Source of the DNA: Nocardia sp. NBC_01327
Lineage (GTDB): Bacteria > Actinomycetota > Actinomycetes > Mycobacteriales > Mycobacteriaceae
Direction of reading: 5' to 3'
Length of the DNA stretch: 64,000 bases
NCBI RefSeq assembly: GCF_035958815.1
Contig: NZ_CP108383.1
Coordinates: 7,378,001-7,442,000, forward strand
Shown here: positions 42,878 to 52,647 of the stretch, piece by piece
Layout: each line of letters starts with the position of its first letter
Position numbering within the stretch: position 1 is the stretch's first letter
Translations under genes and position numbers: made by a program
The notes under the pieces: generated by a model
The model's input: only the letters and a program-made list of their open reading frames with translations
Databases searched by the model: none
Told to the model about the DNA's origin: nothing

Positions 42878-45800
42878 GTGAATCAGACGACGCCACAAAC
42901 GCTGGCTAGCGGACTTCGTGACGCGTACCTGCGGTATTTCGATACCGCGTTCTGGCTCAACGATGAATCGGTTATGGCGGAGCGCAGGGAGTTGCTTGAG
43001 AAACCCGGCGTGTTGCTGGGCAAGGTGATGATCGAGCCGGTCATCCCCTACGCCAACACGGAGCTGCTTTCCGACGTGGCAGCGCGCGCCGACATACCGG
43101 TGAAGGCGGCAGAGCGTGTCGCCTCTGCACTTTTCCCCGGCATCGCCTCTGACTCGCTGCGGCTACGTCAGCATCAGGCGCAGTCGGTGCTGCACCATTT
43201 CAAGCCTGGTTCGGCCCCGGGCCGCAACGTCGTCGTGACATCGGGTACCGGTTCCGGCAAGACGGAGTCGTTTCTACTGCCCCTGCTGCTGCGGCTAACG
43301 CAGGAATCTTCGTCGTGGCCGGTCCAGAGTCTGCCCACACCCTGGTGGCGTTCAGCCATTCCGCAATGGAAACCATTACGCGGCAACGAAACTCGGCTGC
43401 CTGGAATCCGCGGTCTGATTCTGTACCCCACGAACGCGCTCGTCGAAGACCAGATGACGCGGCTACGCCGCGCCGTCCGCACGCTCCGTGACGACGACAC
43501 CGACCATCCCATCTGGTTCGGCCGCTACACCGGCAACACCATCGGATCAGGGAAGGCGACGAAGCAGGCGGCAGGCGAAGTCGGGGAAGAGCTGCGCGCC
43601 CACGAACGCGAGTACGACGCCCTGGCCGCTGCACAGCGTGCGGGCCGCTCGGACGTCGACCTGAGCCAGTTCCCAGACCCACGATCCGGCGAGATGATGA
43701 CCCGCTGGGACATGGTCAGGCACGCCCCCGACATCCTGGTCACGAATTACTCGATGCTGAACACGATGATGATGCGGCACTATGAGCGCGAGATGTTCGA
43801 GCAGACCGCGACCTGGCTGAACGATGACGACGAGAACGTCTTCACTCTTGTCGTCGACGAGTTGCACCTGTACCGGGGAACCCAGGGCAGCGAAGTCGCC
43901 ATGATCCTGCGAGCATTGCTGCGTCGGTTGGGACTGCCGCCCGACAGCCCGCAGTTGCGGATCATCGCGACCTCCGCCTCGCTCACCGACTCCGACGACG
44001 GCCGCCTGTACCTGACGGAGTTCTTCGGACTTGACACCGACAGCTTCACAATCGAGCCCGGGCAGCAGATTCCGCTGATTTCATCTCAGCGGCTCACTCC
44101 AGACCAGGTGCGCGACCGAGTAGTAGACCCCACGCTCCTGACGCACGCAATCGCGACTGCTTGCATCGATGACACCGAGAACCGGGTCCGCGCAACCGCG
44201 CTGAACGAGATCGCCCAACGTCTGTTCCCTGATACCGACGATGCAGACTCATTGATGGCCGACATCTTCCAGCAGCTCGGCGATTCCGACTCCGGGGTCG
44301 GCACGCCCCCGTCGATCCCGCTACGTGCTCATGTATTCGTTCGCGTCCCCCGCGGCATGTGGGCGTGCAGCAATCCAGAATGCGCAGGCGTATGCGATCC
44401 GGCGCGGCGCACGAGGATCGGTCGCCTGTACACCACGCCGATCGGTGCGTGCGTCGATTGCGGTGCCCGCGTTCTCGAATTGCTCTACTGCTATGAATGC
44501 GGTGATGCCAGCCTCGGCGGCTACATCATCGAGGGAAGTCGCGACGAAAAGTGGCTCTCGCCCAGCCCCGTCACCGAGGAACAGAGCGCCAAACCCGTCT
44601 TCCTGCGTCCAGCCAAAGAATACTTCTGGTACCGCCCAGGGCTGCTCGACGTCGAGGTTCCCACATGGACGAAGGACGGCGTCAAGCTCGCCTTCTCGCC
44701 CGTCACATGGAACCCGGATCTCGGAATGATGACGACCGGGCCCCTTCCGACTGGGATGCGGTTGGTGGTCTCATCGCCTGACGATCATGTGCCCGCACTC
44801 CCGGACCGCTGTCCTGCCTGCAGCTACGTTCCTGCGGGACGTTCCAAGAAGGGCGCGTACCGAGCCGGTCAGGTAAGCTCGGCGATCAGAGCACACAATT
44901 CCGGTCCGGCCGCAGCGTCGCAGTTGTACCTCTCGCAGCTGATTCGCGAACTCGCGCAAGACGATCCGGTCCCTCCGGCCGTCGCGAACGCCAAGACGAT
45001 CGTTTTCACCGACAGCCGCGACGACGCAGCACGCACTGCCGCAGGAGTGGCGCGCAACCACCATCGCGATCTCGTGCGCCAGGTCCTCCGCCGCGAACTC
45101 GCGTCAGGCCCAGACGCGGAGACCGCGCTCGACGCCCTCCTTGCGAACCCCGGCGAACTGAAAACCAGACCCAACCTCCTCGCCGGCGTGACAGCACGCT
45201 TGAAGCAGTACAGCGGAAACCCCCTCGCACCGGAGGATCAAGCCGCGCTCGATGACGCACTAGGAACACTGAGAGCGACCACCGCCGTCGGATTCGCCGA
45301 GATGTGCAAGCGCATAGCGGGGGTCCTCGTCCGTCTCGGTGCCAACCCAGGTGGCTCCGATCCGAGGAACCAGCAATTGGAAGACTCGTCGGACGGCAAT
45401 ACACCCTGGTACAGGGCCTTTCCTCCGCCGCTGCCGGGACTATGGGATGAGCCGCCACTGACCCAGGGGCAGGACAAGCTGCAGTCCGCGCTGAGATCCT
45501 CGATCGTCGACGCTACTTTCGACCGCGCGCGACGAGATCTGGAGTCGGTCGGCATCGCCCGCATCCATGTCCACGGCTGGAAGGCCACATCAGGTCCGCT
45601 CGACGAAGCCGAACAAGACCAGCTCCTCGGCTCGGTCCTGCGCGTTCTGGGCCTCACCGGCCGCACGGAAGGAAGCAGACGCGCAGGCGTGCAACCTTCT
45701 GCGGTCACCCCGTCACCGATACGGAAATACCTCGACGCGGTGGCGAAATCACGGGACATCAGCCCAGACGACTTGCACGACCAGCTTGTCGCCCTCATGG

Positions 45801-48148
45801 GCGATGACGCCATCGCCCGCGCGGTCAGCGGATGGCTCCTGAGAACCAGCGCAGCAGACACGACACTCGTATTCCATCCTGTAGGCCAGCACGTCTGGCG
45901 CTGCTCCCGGTGCAACTTCGCCCACCTCCACCCGAGCCTCGGCGTATGCGCGAACCGACAGTGCTTCGGCACCGAGCTGCGCGTATCGCCGCTGTCCGAG
46001 GAAACCGACTACTACGCCTGGTTGGCGCGTCAAGAACCGCGCCGTCTGGCGATCGCCGAGCTGACCGGACAGACGAAACCGCTGTCCGTTCAGCGCGACC
46101 GCCAACGATGGTTCAAGGGTGCCTTCACACAACGGGAGAACAGCCTCACCTGCGAGCTCGACGTCCTGTCGGTCACGACCACCATGGAGGTCGGCGTCGA
46201 CATCGGGTCGCTACGGTCGACGTTGATGGCGAACATGCCTCCCCAGCGCTTCAACTACCAGCAGCGGGTCGGACGCGCAGGCCGCACGGGACAAGCGCTT
46301 AGTTTCGCCGTCACGATATGCCGTGATCGCACACATGACGAGTACTACTTCAACCACCCCGAACGCATCACGGGCGACGTCCCGCCCCAGCCCTTCCTTG
46401 ACCTCGGTCGAACCCGGATAGTCCAGCGGGTCACGGCCAGTGAATGCCTGTTCGAGGCGTTCGCATCGCAATCGCCGGCACCGACATGGACTCCAGCCAG
46501 CAACCACGGCGCATTCGGCCAGATCCACGAATGGGCTGACTTCCGCGACGGCGTCGCGGACTGGCTGTCAAGCTCGAATCGCGTCGGCGGGATCGTGGAC
46601 CGGCTCTCCTCGCACACTCCGCTCACCGACGACGAGCGCGCCGCCATCAAAGCAGCCATCCAAGCCGACCTCGTCAACGAGATCGACCGCGTCGTAGCCG
46701 CCGAGACCGCCTCATCAACCGACACAGAACTCAGCGCTGCCCTCGCCCGATACGGCCTTGTGCCCATGTTCGGATTCCCGACTCGCGTCCGGAACCTGTG
46801 GCGACAGCGAGTCCGCAACAGAGTCGATCTTGAGCGCCTCGCCGTTAGCGATCGCACCCTGGAGGTCGCGGTGCGTAACTTCGCTCCAGGCGCGGAGATC
46901 GTCAAGGACGGCTGGGTGCACACTGCGGCAGGCTTCGCCGCGTACGCAATCAACGGAAATGCCGCGACGCTCGTAGACCCACTCGGGTCGCCGAAGATTG
47001 TCGGCGTCTGCCACAACTGCGGCCAGACCGTTTTGACCGAAGCAGCGACCTGCTCGGCATGCAACCAGCCGCTCGAACAAATGGAACTTTTTGAGCCGCT
47101 TGGGTTCCGCACCGACTACAATGCCCGCGCATACGATGACGACCAGGAAGTTCTCAGCACGACCTCCAGCCCCGCTCTCATCCCCGTGAGTGCGCCGACC
47201 GCCAGCACTGTATTGGACCACATCAAGTTGGACCTCTACGCGCGAAGCCAGCTGGTGACGATAAACGACAACTTCGGTCGCGGCTACGTTTTCACGCCCC
47301 AGGACATGACCGTGCTCGCCGCTACGCCTGAGGGCCCCATCGGCGGTCGGAAGCAGACGATCGGCGAAGTGCGAGTGACCGACGCGCTCTTGATAACACC
47401 CACGCCGCTCAAAATCGGTTCAGGCAGTGTCGCAATCCATGCCCTTCCTTCAGGACGGTCGGTCTACACGTCTTTCGCCGAGGTCTTGCGACGGGCCGCG
47501 CAGATTCTCCTCGATCTCGACCCTGCAGAGTTGACCGCAGGCATCGTTCCCACCCGACTTCCAATCGCAGGACTCTCGGGCTACGAGGACGATCAAGTCG
47601 CCGCGGCGGTCTTCTTGGCGGACACTGCTGAGAACGGTGCCGGGTACGCGGTCGAACTCGGGCAGAAAGAACGTTTCCACGCCCTCCTGACCGATGCCCT
47701 CGACGAACTGAGAGAGACGTGGGAGGCCGAAAACCACAGCCAGACCTGTGACACAGCATGTCCCGACTGCCTGAGGTCGTACAACAACGCGCGGCGGCAT
47801 GCACTGCTCGACTGGCGACTTGCGCTCGACATGCTCGAGCTGACAACCGGAAAACCGCTCACCCTATCCAGATCACTTCCGACCGGGGGCAAGTGGATGG
47901 AAACCGCCCCCCGGGCACTCCACAATTCGGAGTCCACGACCATCCATGGCGTCCCAGCAATCGTCAGGGAGGGTAACTGCGTCTTGCTTACGCATCCTCT
48001 CTGGCGAGTCGAACCCGCATACTTCGATCCGACACAACTCGCTGCGTATACAGCTGCTGTAGATCGCTATCAGCGGGTTTCGATGCATGACATCAGGGTG
48101 TTCCGAAAGAATCCGCATTCAATATGGGACTCCCTGAGTCCTCGTTAG
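42878..48148 (+). CDS. DruE-like giant helicase with DUF1998
   Basis: 1756 residues from GTG 42878 (AAGGGGG upstream). Superfamily 2 helicase motifs: Q-motif region RQHQAQSVLHHF, Walker A TSGTGSGKTE (121-130), DELH in LVVDELHLYRG, SAT-like IIATSASL, and motif VI QRVGRAGRTG. Several Cys clusters (CSNPECAG, CVDCGARVLELLYCYECG, CPACSY) suggest zinc ribbons between the lobes. The C-terminus has the DUF1998 hallmark CDTACPDCLRSYNNARRH. This is the DruE architecture of Druantia. DrmA/DrmB of DISARM also carry helicase and DUF1998 but as separate proteins. It forms an operon with the preceding 1018-residue gene. Confidence 0.78.
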   Translation: MNQTTPQTLASGLRDAYLRYFDTAFWLNDESVMAERRELLEKPGVLLGKVMIEPVIPYANTELLSDVAARADIPVKAAERVASALFPGIASDSLRLRQHQAQSVLHHFKPGSAPGRNVVVTSGTGSGKTESFLLPLLLRLTQESSSWPVQSLPTPWWRSAIPQWKPLRGNETRLPGIRGLILYPTNALVEDQMTRLRRAVRTLRDDDTDHPIWFGRYTGNTIGSGKATKQAAGEVGEELRAHEREYDALAAAQRAGRSDVDLSQFPDPRSGEMMTRWDMVRHAPDILVTNYSMLNTMMMRHYEREMFEQTATWLNDDDENVFTLVVDELHLYRGTQGSEVAMILRALLRRLGLPPDSPQLRIIATSASLTDSDDGRLYLTEFFGLDTDSFTIEPGQQIPLISSQRLTPDQVRDRVVDPTLLTHAIATACIDDTENRVRATALNEIAQRLFPDTDDADSLMADIFQQLGDSDSGVGTPPSIPLRAHVFVRVPRGMWACSNPECAGVCDPARRTRIGRLYTTPIGACVDCGARVLELLYCYECGDASLGGYIIEGSRDEKWLSPSPVTEEQSAKPVFLRPAKEYFWYRPGLLDVEVPTWTKDGVKLAFSPVTWNPDLGMMTTGPLPTGMRLVVSSPDDHVPALPDRCPACSYVPAGRSKKGAYRAGQVSSAIRAHNSGPAAASQLYLSQLIRELAQDDPVPPAVANAKTIVFTDSRDDAARTAAGVARNHHRDLVRQVLRRELASGPDAETALDALLANPGELKTRPNLLAGVTARLKQYSGNPLAPEDQAALDDALGTLRATTAVGFAEMCKRIAGVLVRLGANPGGSDPRNQQLEDSSDGNTPWYRAFPPPLPGLWDEPPLTQGQDKLQSALRSSIVDATFDRARRDLESVGIARIHVHGWKATSGPLDEAEQDQLLGSVLRVLGLTGRTEGSRRAGVQPSAVTPSPIRKYLDAVAKSRDISPDDLHDQLVALMGDDAIARAVSGWLLRTSAADTTLVFHPVGQHVWRCSRCNFAHLHPSLGVCANRQCFGTELRVSPLSEETDYYAWLARQEPRRLAIAELTGQTKPLSVQRDRQRWFKGAFTQRENSLTCELDVLSVTTTMEVGVDIGSLRSTLMANMPPQRFNYQQRVGRAGRTGQALSFAVTICRDRTHDEYYFNHPERITGDVPPQPFLDLGRTRIVQRVTASECLFEAFASQSPAPTWTPASNHGAFGQIHEWADFRDGVADWLSSSNRVGGIVDRLSSHTPLTDDERAAIKAAIQADLVNEIDRVVAAETASSTDTELSAALARYGLVPMFGFPTRVRNLWRQRVRNRVDLERLAVSDRTLEVAVRNFAPGAEIVKDGWVHTAAGFAAYAINGNAATLVDPLGSPKIVGVCHNCGQTVLTEAATCSACNQPLEQMELFEPLGFRTDYNARAYDDDQEVLSTTSSPALIPVSAPTASTVLDHIKLDLYARSQLVTINDNFGRGYVFTPQDMTVLAATPEGPIGGRKQTIGEVRVTDALLITPTPLKIGSGSVAIHALPSGRSVYTSFAEVLRRAAQILLDLDPAELTAGIVPTRLPIAGLSGYEDDQVAAAVFLADTAENGAGYAVELGQKERFHALLTDALDELRETWEAENHSQTCDTACPDCLRSYNNARRHALLDWRLALDMLELTTGKPLTLSRSLPTGGKWMETAPRALHNSESTTIHGVPAIVREGNCVLLTHPLWRVEPAYFDPTQLAAYTAAVDRYQRVSMHDIRVFRKNPHSIWDSLSPR

Positions 48149-48499
48149 ATTGTCATTTCTTGGGTCACCGGGACACCGACCGTGTTTGTGCAGAAACGGA
48201 GGCATCCGCCGGGTGACAGCCTAGGTAGGCGTGAACACGAGCAATTTCGCGTTCACGCCACCAGTCTTAGTCGTGGCGACCGTGTTGACCGCTGAGCTGC
48301 GAGGCCACCAGCCGAAAGATCTTGCTGCCCTTGCCCCCCAAGTCTCCGAACAGCGCCGTGATAAGTGGCTGGCAGATCGCCTTCCGGATGTTCTCAGTCA
48401 TGCTAGAAGGGCCGCTACTGTAAATTGTTCGCCCTGGATGTATGGTTATGAGCGTCAACTCCAGCGAATTCGACTGCCACACAAACGAGTCCCAGGCAA
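48149..48499. other. gap between the Druantia-like operon and the Shedu gene
   Basis: About 350 bases lie between two convergent genes. A 97-codon plus-strand frame (48231-48524) starting with GTG exists but has no ribosome binding site and overlaps the Shedu 3' end. I see no terminator with a T-run. Confidence 0.5.
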
Positions 48500-49759
48500 C
48501 TACGGGCCGGTCTGTTCGGCATAACTTTTGCCATCAGCGACAATAAACCGTGCTCGCGCTAGGAGCTCGTCGAACGTGATGATCTCAACGTCGTCGATCG
48601 AACGACGGTAGAGCTCGAACGACGAGACCTTCTCCTCGTTAAGGTGATCATCGGTTTCGAACTGGCTGGTCATGCCCACCACCACGGCCTGACGAGGCCG
48701 AACGGCCGCCACCTCGAATCCGGCAGGCGTTCCATCCGCTGCATGGGCACGGTGTATGGGGGCGCCCATGGCGCGAATCGCTTTGTCGGCGGTCTTCTGA
48801 ACCTGAGATACGGCACCGACAAGCTCATTGGCGGGTAGGTAGACGTCGGGTGCCTCCGCCAGCGGTTTGTTCTCAAGCAGCTTCGTGTCATGGCGCTTGA
48901 TTTCACAGAACAGCAGGCTGCTCAGATGGCCGCGGGTACGAAGTAGCGCGTCAACGCGTTTGCCGGCACCAGTGAAAGCATTGGCCCCAGTAGTTGGGAC
49001 CTCAAGCTTGGCAGAATCGTACGAGTCGCAGGATATGAGGGTGAGTCCATATCCGAATATCCACGGGTTGTCCTGAAAGAACGCCTGCCAAAGCGCTTCG
49101 GGCTTCAGCGGTCGGTCATTCTTCGACCTTCGAGCCCTCTCTGTGGCAAAGAATTCTTTCTCGGTCAGAAGTTCTTCAAAGTATTGCAACTGCCCTCTAC
49201 GATCGGCGATGAGATCCAGATCGGCCTGCGTAACGCTTCCACGGATCAAGTGAGCCATGGCTTCAACGAGAACATCTTTTTTGCTGCCCTTGAGCTGCTC
49301 GATCAGCTGCGCAGTGTCACCGGTGACGATACGGAACTGATCGTGCGGAAGGGCGATCTCCGTACAAGCCTGCAGGTAATTGATCAGCTTCCACAAATTC
49401 CGGTGCCCGTCATCTGTATCTACGGCAGCCTTGACCATACGAAACTCCGGTGCCATTGGTAGCTGCTCCATCAATGGCTCGCGGCCCGGCTTAGTCTTAT
49501 CCTTCTTCCAGAACCTCAATCGTGGGGTGTAATGGTCATCATCCGCACGAATCAGGGAAACCGTGCAGATCGTCGCCACTCGCTGCCCGTCATACAGCAC
49601 GAAATCAGAGACCAGACGATGCGTGTATGTGTCGTAGAAGTAGTGGAATTTCCGGTTGGTGGGGTGCTGACGAATCTCCAACCGAGAAAAATCATCACTG
49701 GCGACGCTGAACTCCTTGTCGCCGCTTGTGAGGAGTTCACCATAAACGGGCTGAGTCAT
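48500..49759 (-). CDS. Shedu-type defence nuclease (DUF4263, SduA-like)
   Basis: 419 residues. The C-terminal half (about 215-419) is DUF4263: NPWIFGYGLTLISCDSYD, VDALLRTRG with Asp270, and LLFCEIKRHDTKLL with Glu286 and Lys288. These give the D-ExK metal site of the PD-(D/E)xK fold used by Shedu proteins to cut phage DNA. Also present: SQVQKTADKAIRAMG and FELYRRSIDDVEIITFDELL. The N-terminal 200 residues form a separate regulatory region. It is a stand-alone gene on the minus strand, the most complete of the two DUF4263 genes here. Confidence 0.8.
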   Translation of the reverse strand: MTQPVYGELLTSGDKEFSVASDDFSRLEIRQHPTNRKFHYFYDTYTHRLVSDFVLYDGQRVATICTVSLIRADDDHYTPRLRFWKKDKTKPGREPLMEQLPMAPEFRMVKAAVDTDDGHRNLWKLINYLQACTEIALPHDQFRIVTGDTAQLIEQLKGSKKDVLVEAMAHLIRGSVTQADLDLIADRRGQLQYFEELLTEKEFFATERARRSKNDRPLKPEALWQAFFQDNPWIFGYGLTLISCDSYDSAKLEVPTTGANAFTGAGKRVDALLRTRGHLSSLLFCEIKRHDTKLLENKPLAEAPDVYLPANELVGAVSQVQKTADKAIRAMGAPIHRAHAADGTPAGFEVAAVRPRQAVVVGMTSQFETDDHLNEEKVSSFELYRRSIDDVEIITFDELLARARFIVADGKSYAEQTGP

Positions 49760-49868
49760 TTCCTCGTCTCTCCTTGAGAGAAGTCACCGCAGCTGCCGAG
49801 TGTCGCGATTCTGAGTAGCTTTGCCTCGCGAGTTGAACGGCGTCCGTGGGGCATTCGAAATTTGGGAT

Positions 49869-51152
49869 TTAACGATCGGCCACGATGAACGCTGCTCGCG
49901 CAAGCAACTCATCAAAGGTAATGATCTCTACATCAGTTACTGATCGGCGATAGAGCTCGAATGACGAGACCTTCTCGGGGTTCAGTTCGCCGTCCGATTC
50001 AAACTGACTGGCCATGCCGGCAATGACAATCTGACGCGGACGTAGTGTAACAACTTCGAATCCCGCGCGTTCTCCATCACGCCGACGTACGCGATGTAGG
50101 TGGCTCCGAATTGCGCGTACTGCTTTGTCAGCGGTCTTCTGAACCTGACTTACTGCGGCAACTAGGTCCTTGCCCGGACGGTAGACATCTGGCGGCCGGT
50201 AAGCTTCAGGCTCAATTAGATTGGCGCTGTGCGGCTTGATTCCGCAAAATACAAGGCCACTCAGGCGGCTGCGTGTGCGGAGCAGCGCGTCGACCTGCAT
50301 GTCTGCGCCAGCAAGAACGGTGGCGCTGGTGAAATCATGCTCCAACGTATCAGAGTCATACGATTCACATGAGATTAGCGTGAGTCCGTATCCGAAGATC
50401 CACTGGTTGCCGCCAAAGAACTTCCGCCAAACAGCTTCTGGATCGTTGGAGTTCTTTTCCAGCTGACTCTGAAAAAAGGATTCATCGAAAAGCAACCTTT
50501 GGAAGTGCTTTAACTGATCTTTTCGGTTGGCGATGAGATCGAGGTCCGATTCAGTGATGCTGTCGCCGATGAGACCGGCTATTGCTTTGAGAACGACGAC
50601 TTTGCCCTTGCCGTCAATGAGTGTCTCGATCATGTGCGCGACATCCTCGTCGCCGGATTGCTCCCATTCATCGGCATCCGTAGGATCGACCGATTTCTGA
50701 TCGAACGGAAAGTCATCACGCACGCGAGCGACGAACCAGTCCTGCAGTAGCCACGCCAGAGCGCTTCGCTGTGCGAGGGTGAACGTGTCGACTCCCGCAG
50801 CGACTCCTGCGCTATTGATCGTATCTGCCAGTTCTCGGGCATGTTCAATAGTGAGCCGAGAAGTTCGTCCGCCCTCACGTCTGAATTCTCTCGACTCCCC
50901 GTGGTCGGCGAGGAGCGCCTGGGCCTTCTTGCCACCAGAACCCTTCACTTGCGACTTCGTCTGGTAGACGTCGGGTGTTAGAGGAAACGCTTCGGCAAGG
51001 AAGTCTGTGATGTACAAACCGGCGCACATGACGTTGGATTTCACCTTGCCGGCGGCCCGCTTGCTCTCGTACCAGGACTGGATTTCCGCTAGCAGCACCT
51101 CAGCCGCTCCGGAGACTTGCGCGGATTGCTCGAGCCCGTTCGTTTTGACCAT
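49869..51152 (-). CDS. chimeric DUF4928-like/DUF4263 protein, nuclease site mutated
   Basis: 427 residues. Residues 1-155 match the N-terminal half of the DUF4928 gene next door (SNVMCAGLYITDFLAEAFPL, LADHGESREF, EGGRTSRLTIEHA, LAWLLQDWFVARVRDDF). Residues 185-427 match DUF4263 of the Shedu gene (QWIFGYGLTLISCESYDSD, SQVQKTADKAVRAIR). At the catalytic position the Shedu CEIK is CGIK: Glu is replaced by Gly304 (GGA at 50243-50241, one base from GAA), while Asp288 and Lys306 remain. It is therefore likely nuclease-dead. The 5' leader also resembles that of the DUF4928 gene. It could sense or regulate rather than cut. Confidence 0.78.
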   Translation of the reverse strand: MVKTNGLEQSAQVSGAAEVLLAEIQSWYESKRAAGKVKSNVMCAGLYITDFLAEAFPLTPDVYQTKSQVKGSGGKKAQALLADHGESREFRREGGRTSRLTIEHARELADTINSAGVAAGVDTFTLAQRSALAWLLQDWFVARVRDDFPFDQKSVDPTDADEWEQSGDEDVAHMIETLIDGKGKVVVLKAIAGLIGDSITESDLDLIANRKDQLKHFQRLLFDESFFQSQLEKNSNDPEAVWRKFFGGNQWIFGYGLTLISCESYDSDTLEHDFTSATVLAGADMQVDALLRTRSRLSGLVFCGIKPHSANLIEPEAYRPPDVYRPGKDLVAAVSQVQKTADKAVRAIRSHLHRVRRRDGERAGFEVVTLRPRQIVIAGMASQFESDGELNPEKVSSFELYRRSVTDVEIITFDELLARAAFIVADR

Positions 51153-51181
51153 CCTCTGCTGCGACCTTCCGTCCGAGGTTG

Positions 51182-51203
51182 TTGATCACCGGAACCGATT
51201 CTG
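51182..51203. repeat. 22-base leader repeat, copy 1
   Basis: Identical over 22 bases (TTGATCACCGGAACCGATTC then TG) to 52399-52420. Each copy is 30 bases upstream of a gene that starts with the same N-terminal domain, marking a duplicated promoter/leader. Confidence 0.7.
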
Positions 51204-51355
51204 AGCGCTAGTACGATAGAAAACCAGCATGCCACTTGGCGATCACTTACCACCCGACTCACGAAGTTCACTGTGCCGCACAGTAACCCATACCAGTCCA
51301 CGATCGCCGCGACGGTGAGCCGTCGATCTTGTGCCGAACGCGCCGGGCACACGAA

Positions 51356-52369
51356 TCACAGATTCTCAGGGATCTCGATCTTGAGCGAGAGATCCGATTC
51401 CGCCTGCTCGATGCGGGAGTTGTAGAGCTCGAGGAGGCGCCTCAGCTCGATGCGAACATTCTCCTGCTCGAAGCCCGCCACTTCTTCGATGTTGGTGCCC
51501 ACGAAGTCCTCGATGGACTGGATTGCCACCTTATTCAGGATCTTTGCATCTTCGGCGTGGACATGCGCTCTGTCGATCTGGTCCTTAGGTACAAGAACAC
51601 GGGGGCGGAAGCCTTGGCGTAGGTTCTCGACGCAGCGCTCCTCGAAGACCTTGATACCTGGCGCCATCGTCACGTGGATCGCGGTGGTGCCGATCTGGTA
51701 GTCGCCCGCACGGTTGGTCTGGAGGTCCGCGGTGGTGTAGCTCTCGACGTTGATACCCTGTTCGGGAAATCGGATCTTCAGTTTGGCACCCACGAGGTGC
51801 TGAACAATCGCGCCCGCAGCGTTGCCACCGCGCTCGCGACCCGCTGCGATGAGCTCCTCGACCACGGCGCACACTGACCACTGTGGATCGATAATGGCGC
51901 TGATCTTCTTCTTCTTCGCGAAGAAGTCGTCGCGGACGCGCGCTACGAACCACTCCTGTAGCAACCACGCCAGATTGTGTAGGTCCTCAGAGTTCAGGGT
52001 GCCAACGCCAGCTGCGGCACCCACGCTGTTGACGGTGTCCGCCATCTTCTCCGCGTGGCGAATCGTGAATCGGGAAGTGCGTCCGCCCTCGCTAGTGAAC
52101 TTCCGCGTCTCCCCATGATCGGCGAGTATCGCCTTCGCTTTTGCCCCGCTCGCGCCCCTCACTTGGGACTCTGCTGCGTAGATCTGGGGCTTCAGCGGAA
52201 AGGCTCCAGCCAAGAACTCGGTGATGTACAGGCCGGCGCACATCACATTGGAGTCCACCGTGCCTTTGGCGCTTCGGTTTGCCTCGTACCACGGCTGAAT
52301 GGCGTCGATCAGGATCTTGGAAGCCTCCACAACCTGCACCGACTGCTCGCGCCCGTTCAGCTTCACCAT
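51356..52369 (-). CDS. DUF4928 family protein (restriction-associated)
   Basis: 337 residues. The N-terminal half (SNVMCAGLYITEFLAGAFPL, LADHGETRKF, GGRTSRFTIRHAE) matches the chimeric neighbour. The C-terminal half is different: VQHLVGAKLKIRFPEQGINV, TADLQTNRAGDYQIGTTAIHVT and PRVLVPKDQIDRAHVHAED. Families of this layout (DUF4928) lie next to cytosine-5 methylases and probably provide the restriction endonuclease; the segment GDYQIGTTAIHVT could be its metal-binding strand pair. It is divergent from the methylase, with a small gene pair between. Function inferred from context. Confidence 0.68.
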   Translation of the reverse strand: MVKLNGREQSVQVVEASKILIDAIQPWYEANRSAKGTVDSNVMCAGLYITEFLAGAFPLKPQIYAAESQVRGASGAKAKAILADHGETRKFTSEGGRTSRFTIRHAEKMADTVNSVGAAAGVGTLNSEDLHNLAWLLQEWFVARVRDDFFAKKKKISAIIDPQWSVCAVVEELIAAGRERGGNAAGAIVQHLVGAKLKIRFPEQGINVESYTTADLQTNRAGDYQIGTTAIHVTMAPGIKVFEERCVENLRQGFRPRVLVPKDQIDRAHVHAEDAKILNKVAIQSIEDFVGTNIEEVAGFEQENVRIELRRLLELYNSRIEQAESDLSLKIEIPENL

Positions 52370-52398
52370 GTCCTGTCACGTCCTTCCGTCTGATGACG

Positions 52399-52420
52399 TT
52401 GATCACCGGAACCGATTCTG
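52399..52420. repeat. 22-base leader repeat, copy 2
   Basis: Exact copy of 51182-51203 upstream of the DUF4928 gene; the flanks (CCTTCCGTC nearer the gene) also resemble those of copy 1. Confidence 0.7.
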
Positions 52421-52647
52421 CGTGTTTATGCCCGGACTCGCCACTACGACTCTTGGCGTTCAGTTGTCGACACTTGGCCAAGTGGACCCCGTTATCGACT
52501 GTGCCCCAATGTGATCGCACCCGAGATACTCGCAGGCGCCGAGCACCTCCGGCCGCCCATCGCTGTGTCCACGTGATGCATCTGTGCCTGATTGCGCCGA
52601 CGCCGACAAGAGGCGTCCTGGATGCTGCGGCAGTCCTCTCATGACGA

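Noticed and set aside
48231..48524. 97-codon plus-strand ORF
   Set aside because: No ribosome binding site, overlaps the Shedu 3' end, no recognisable pattern.
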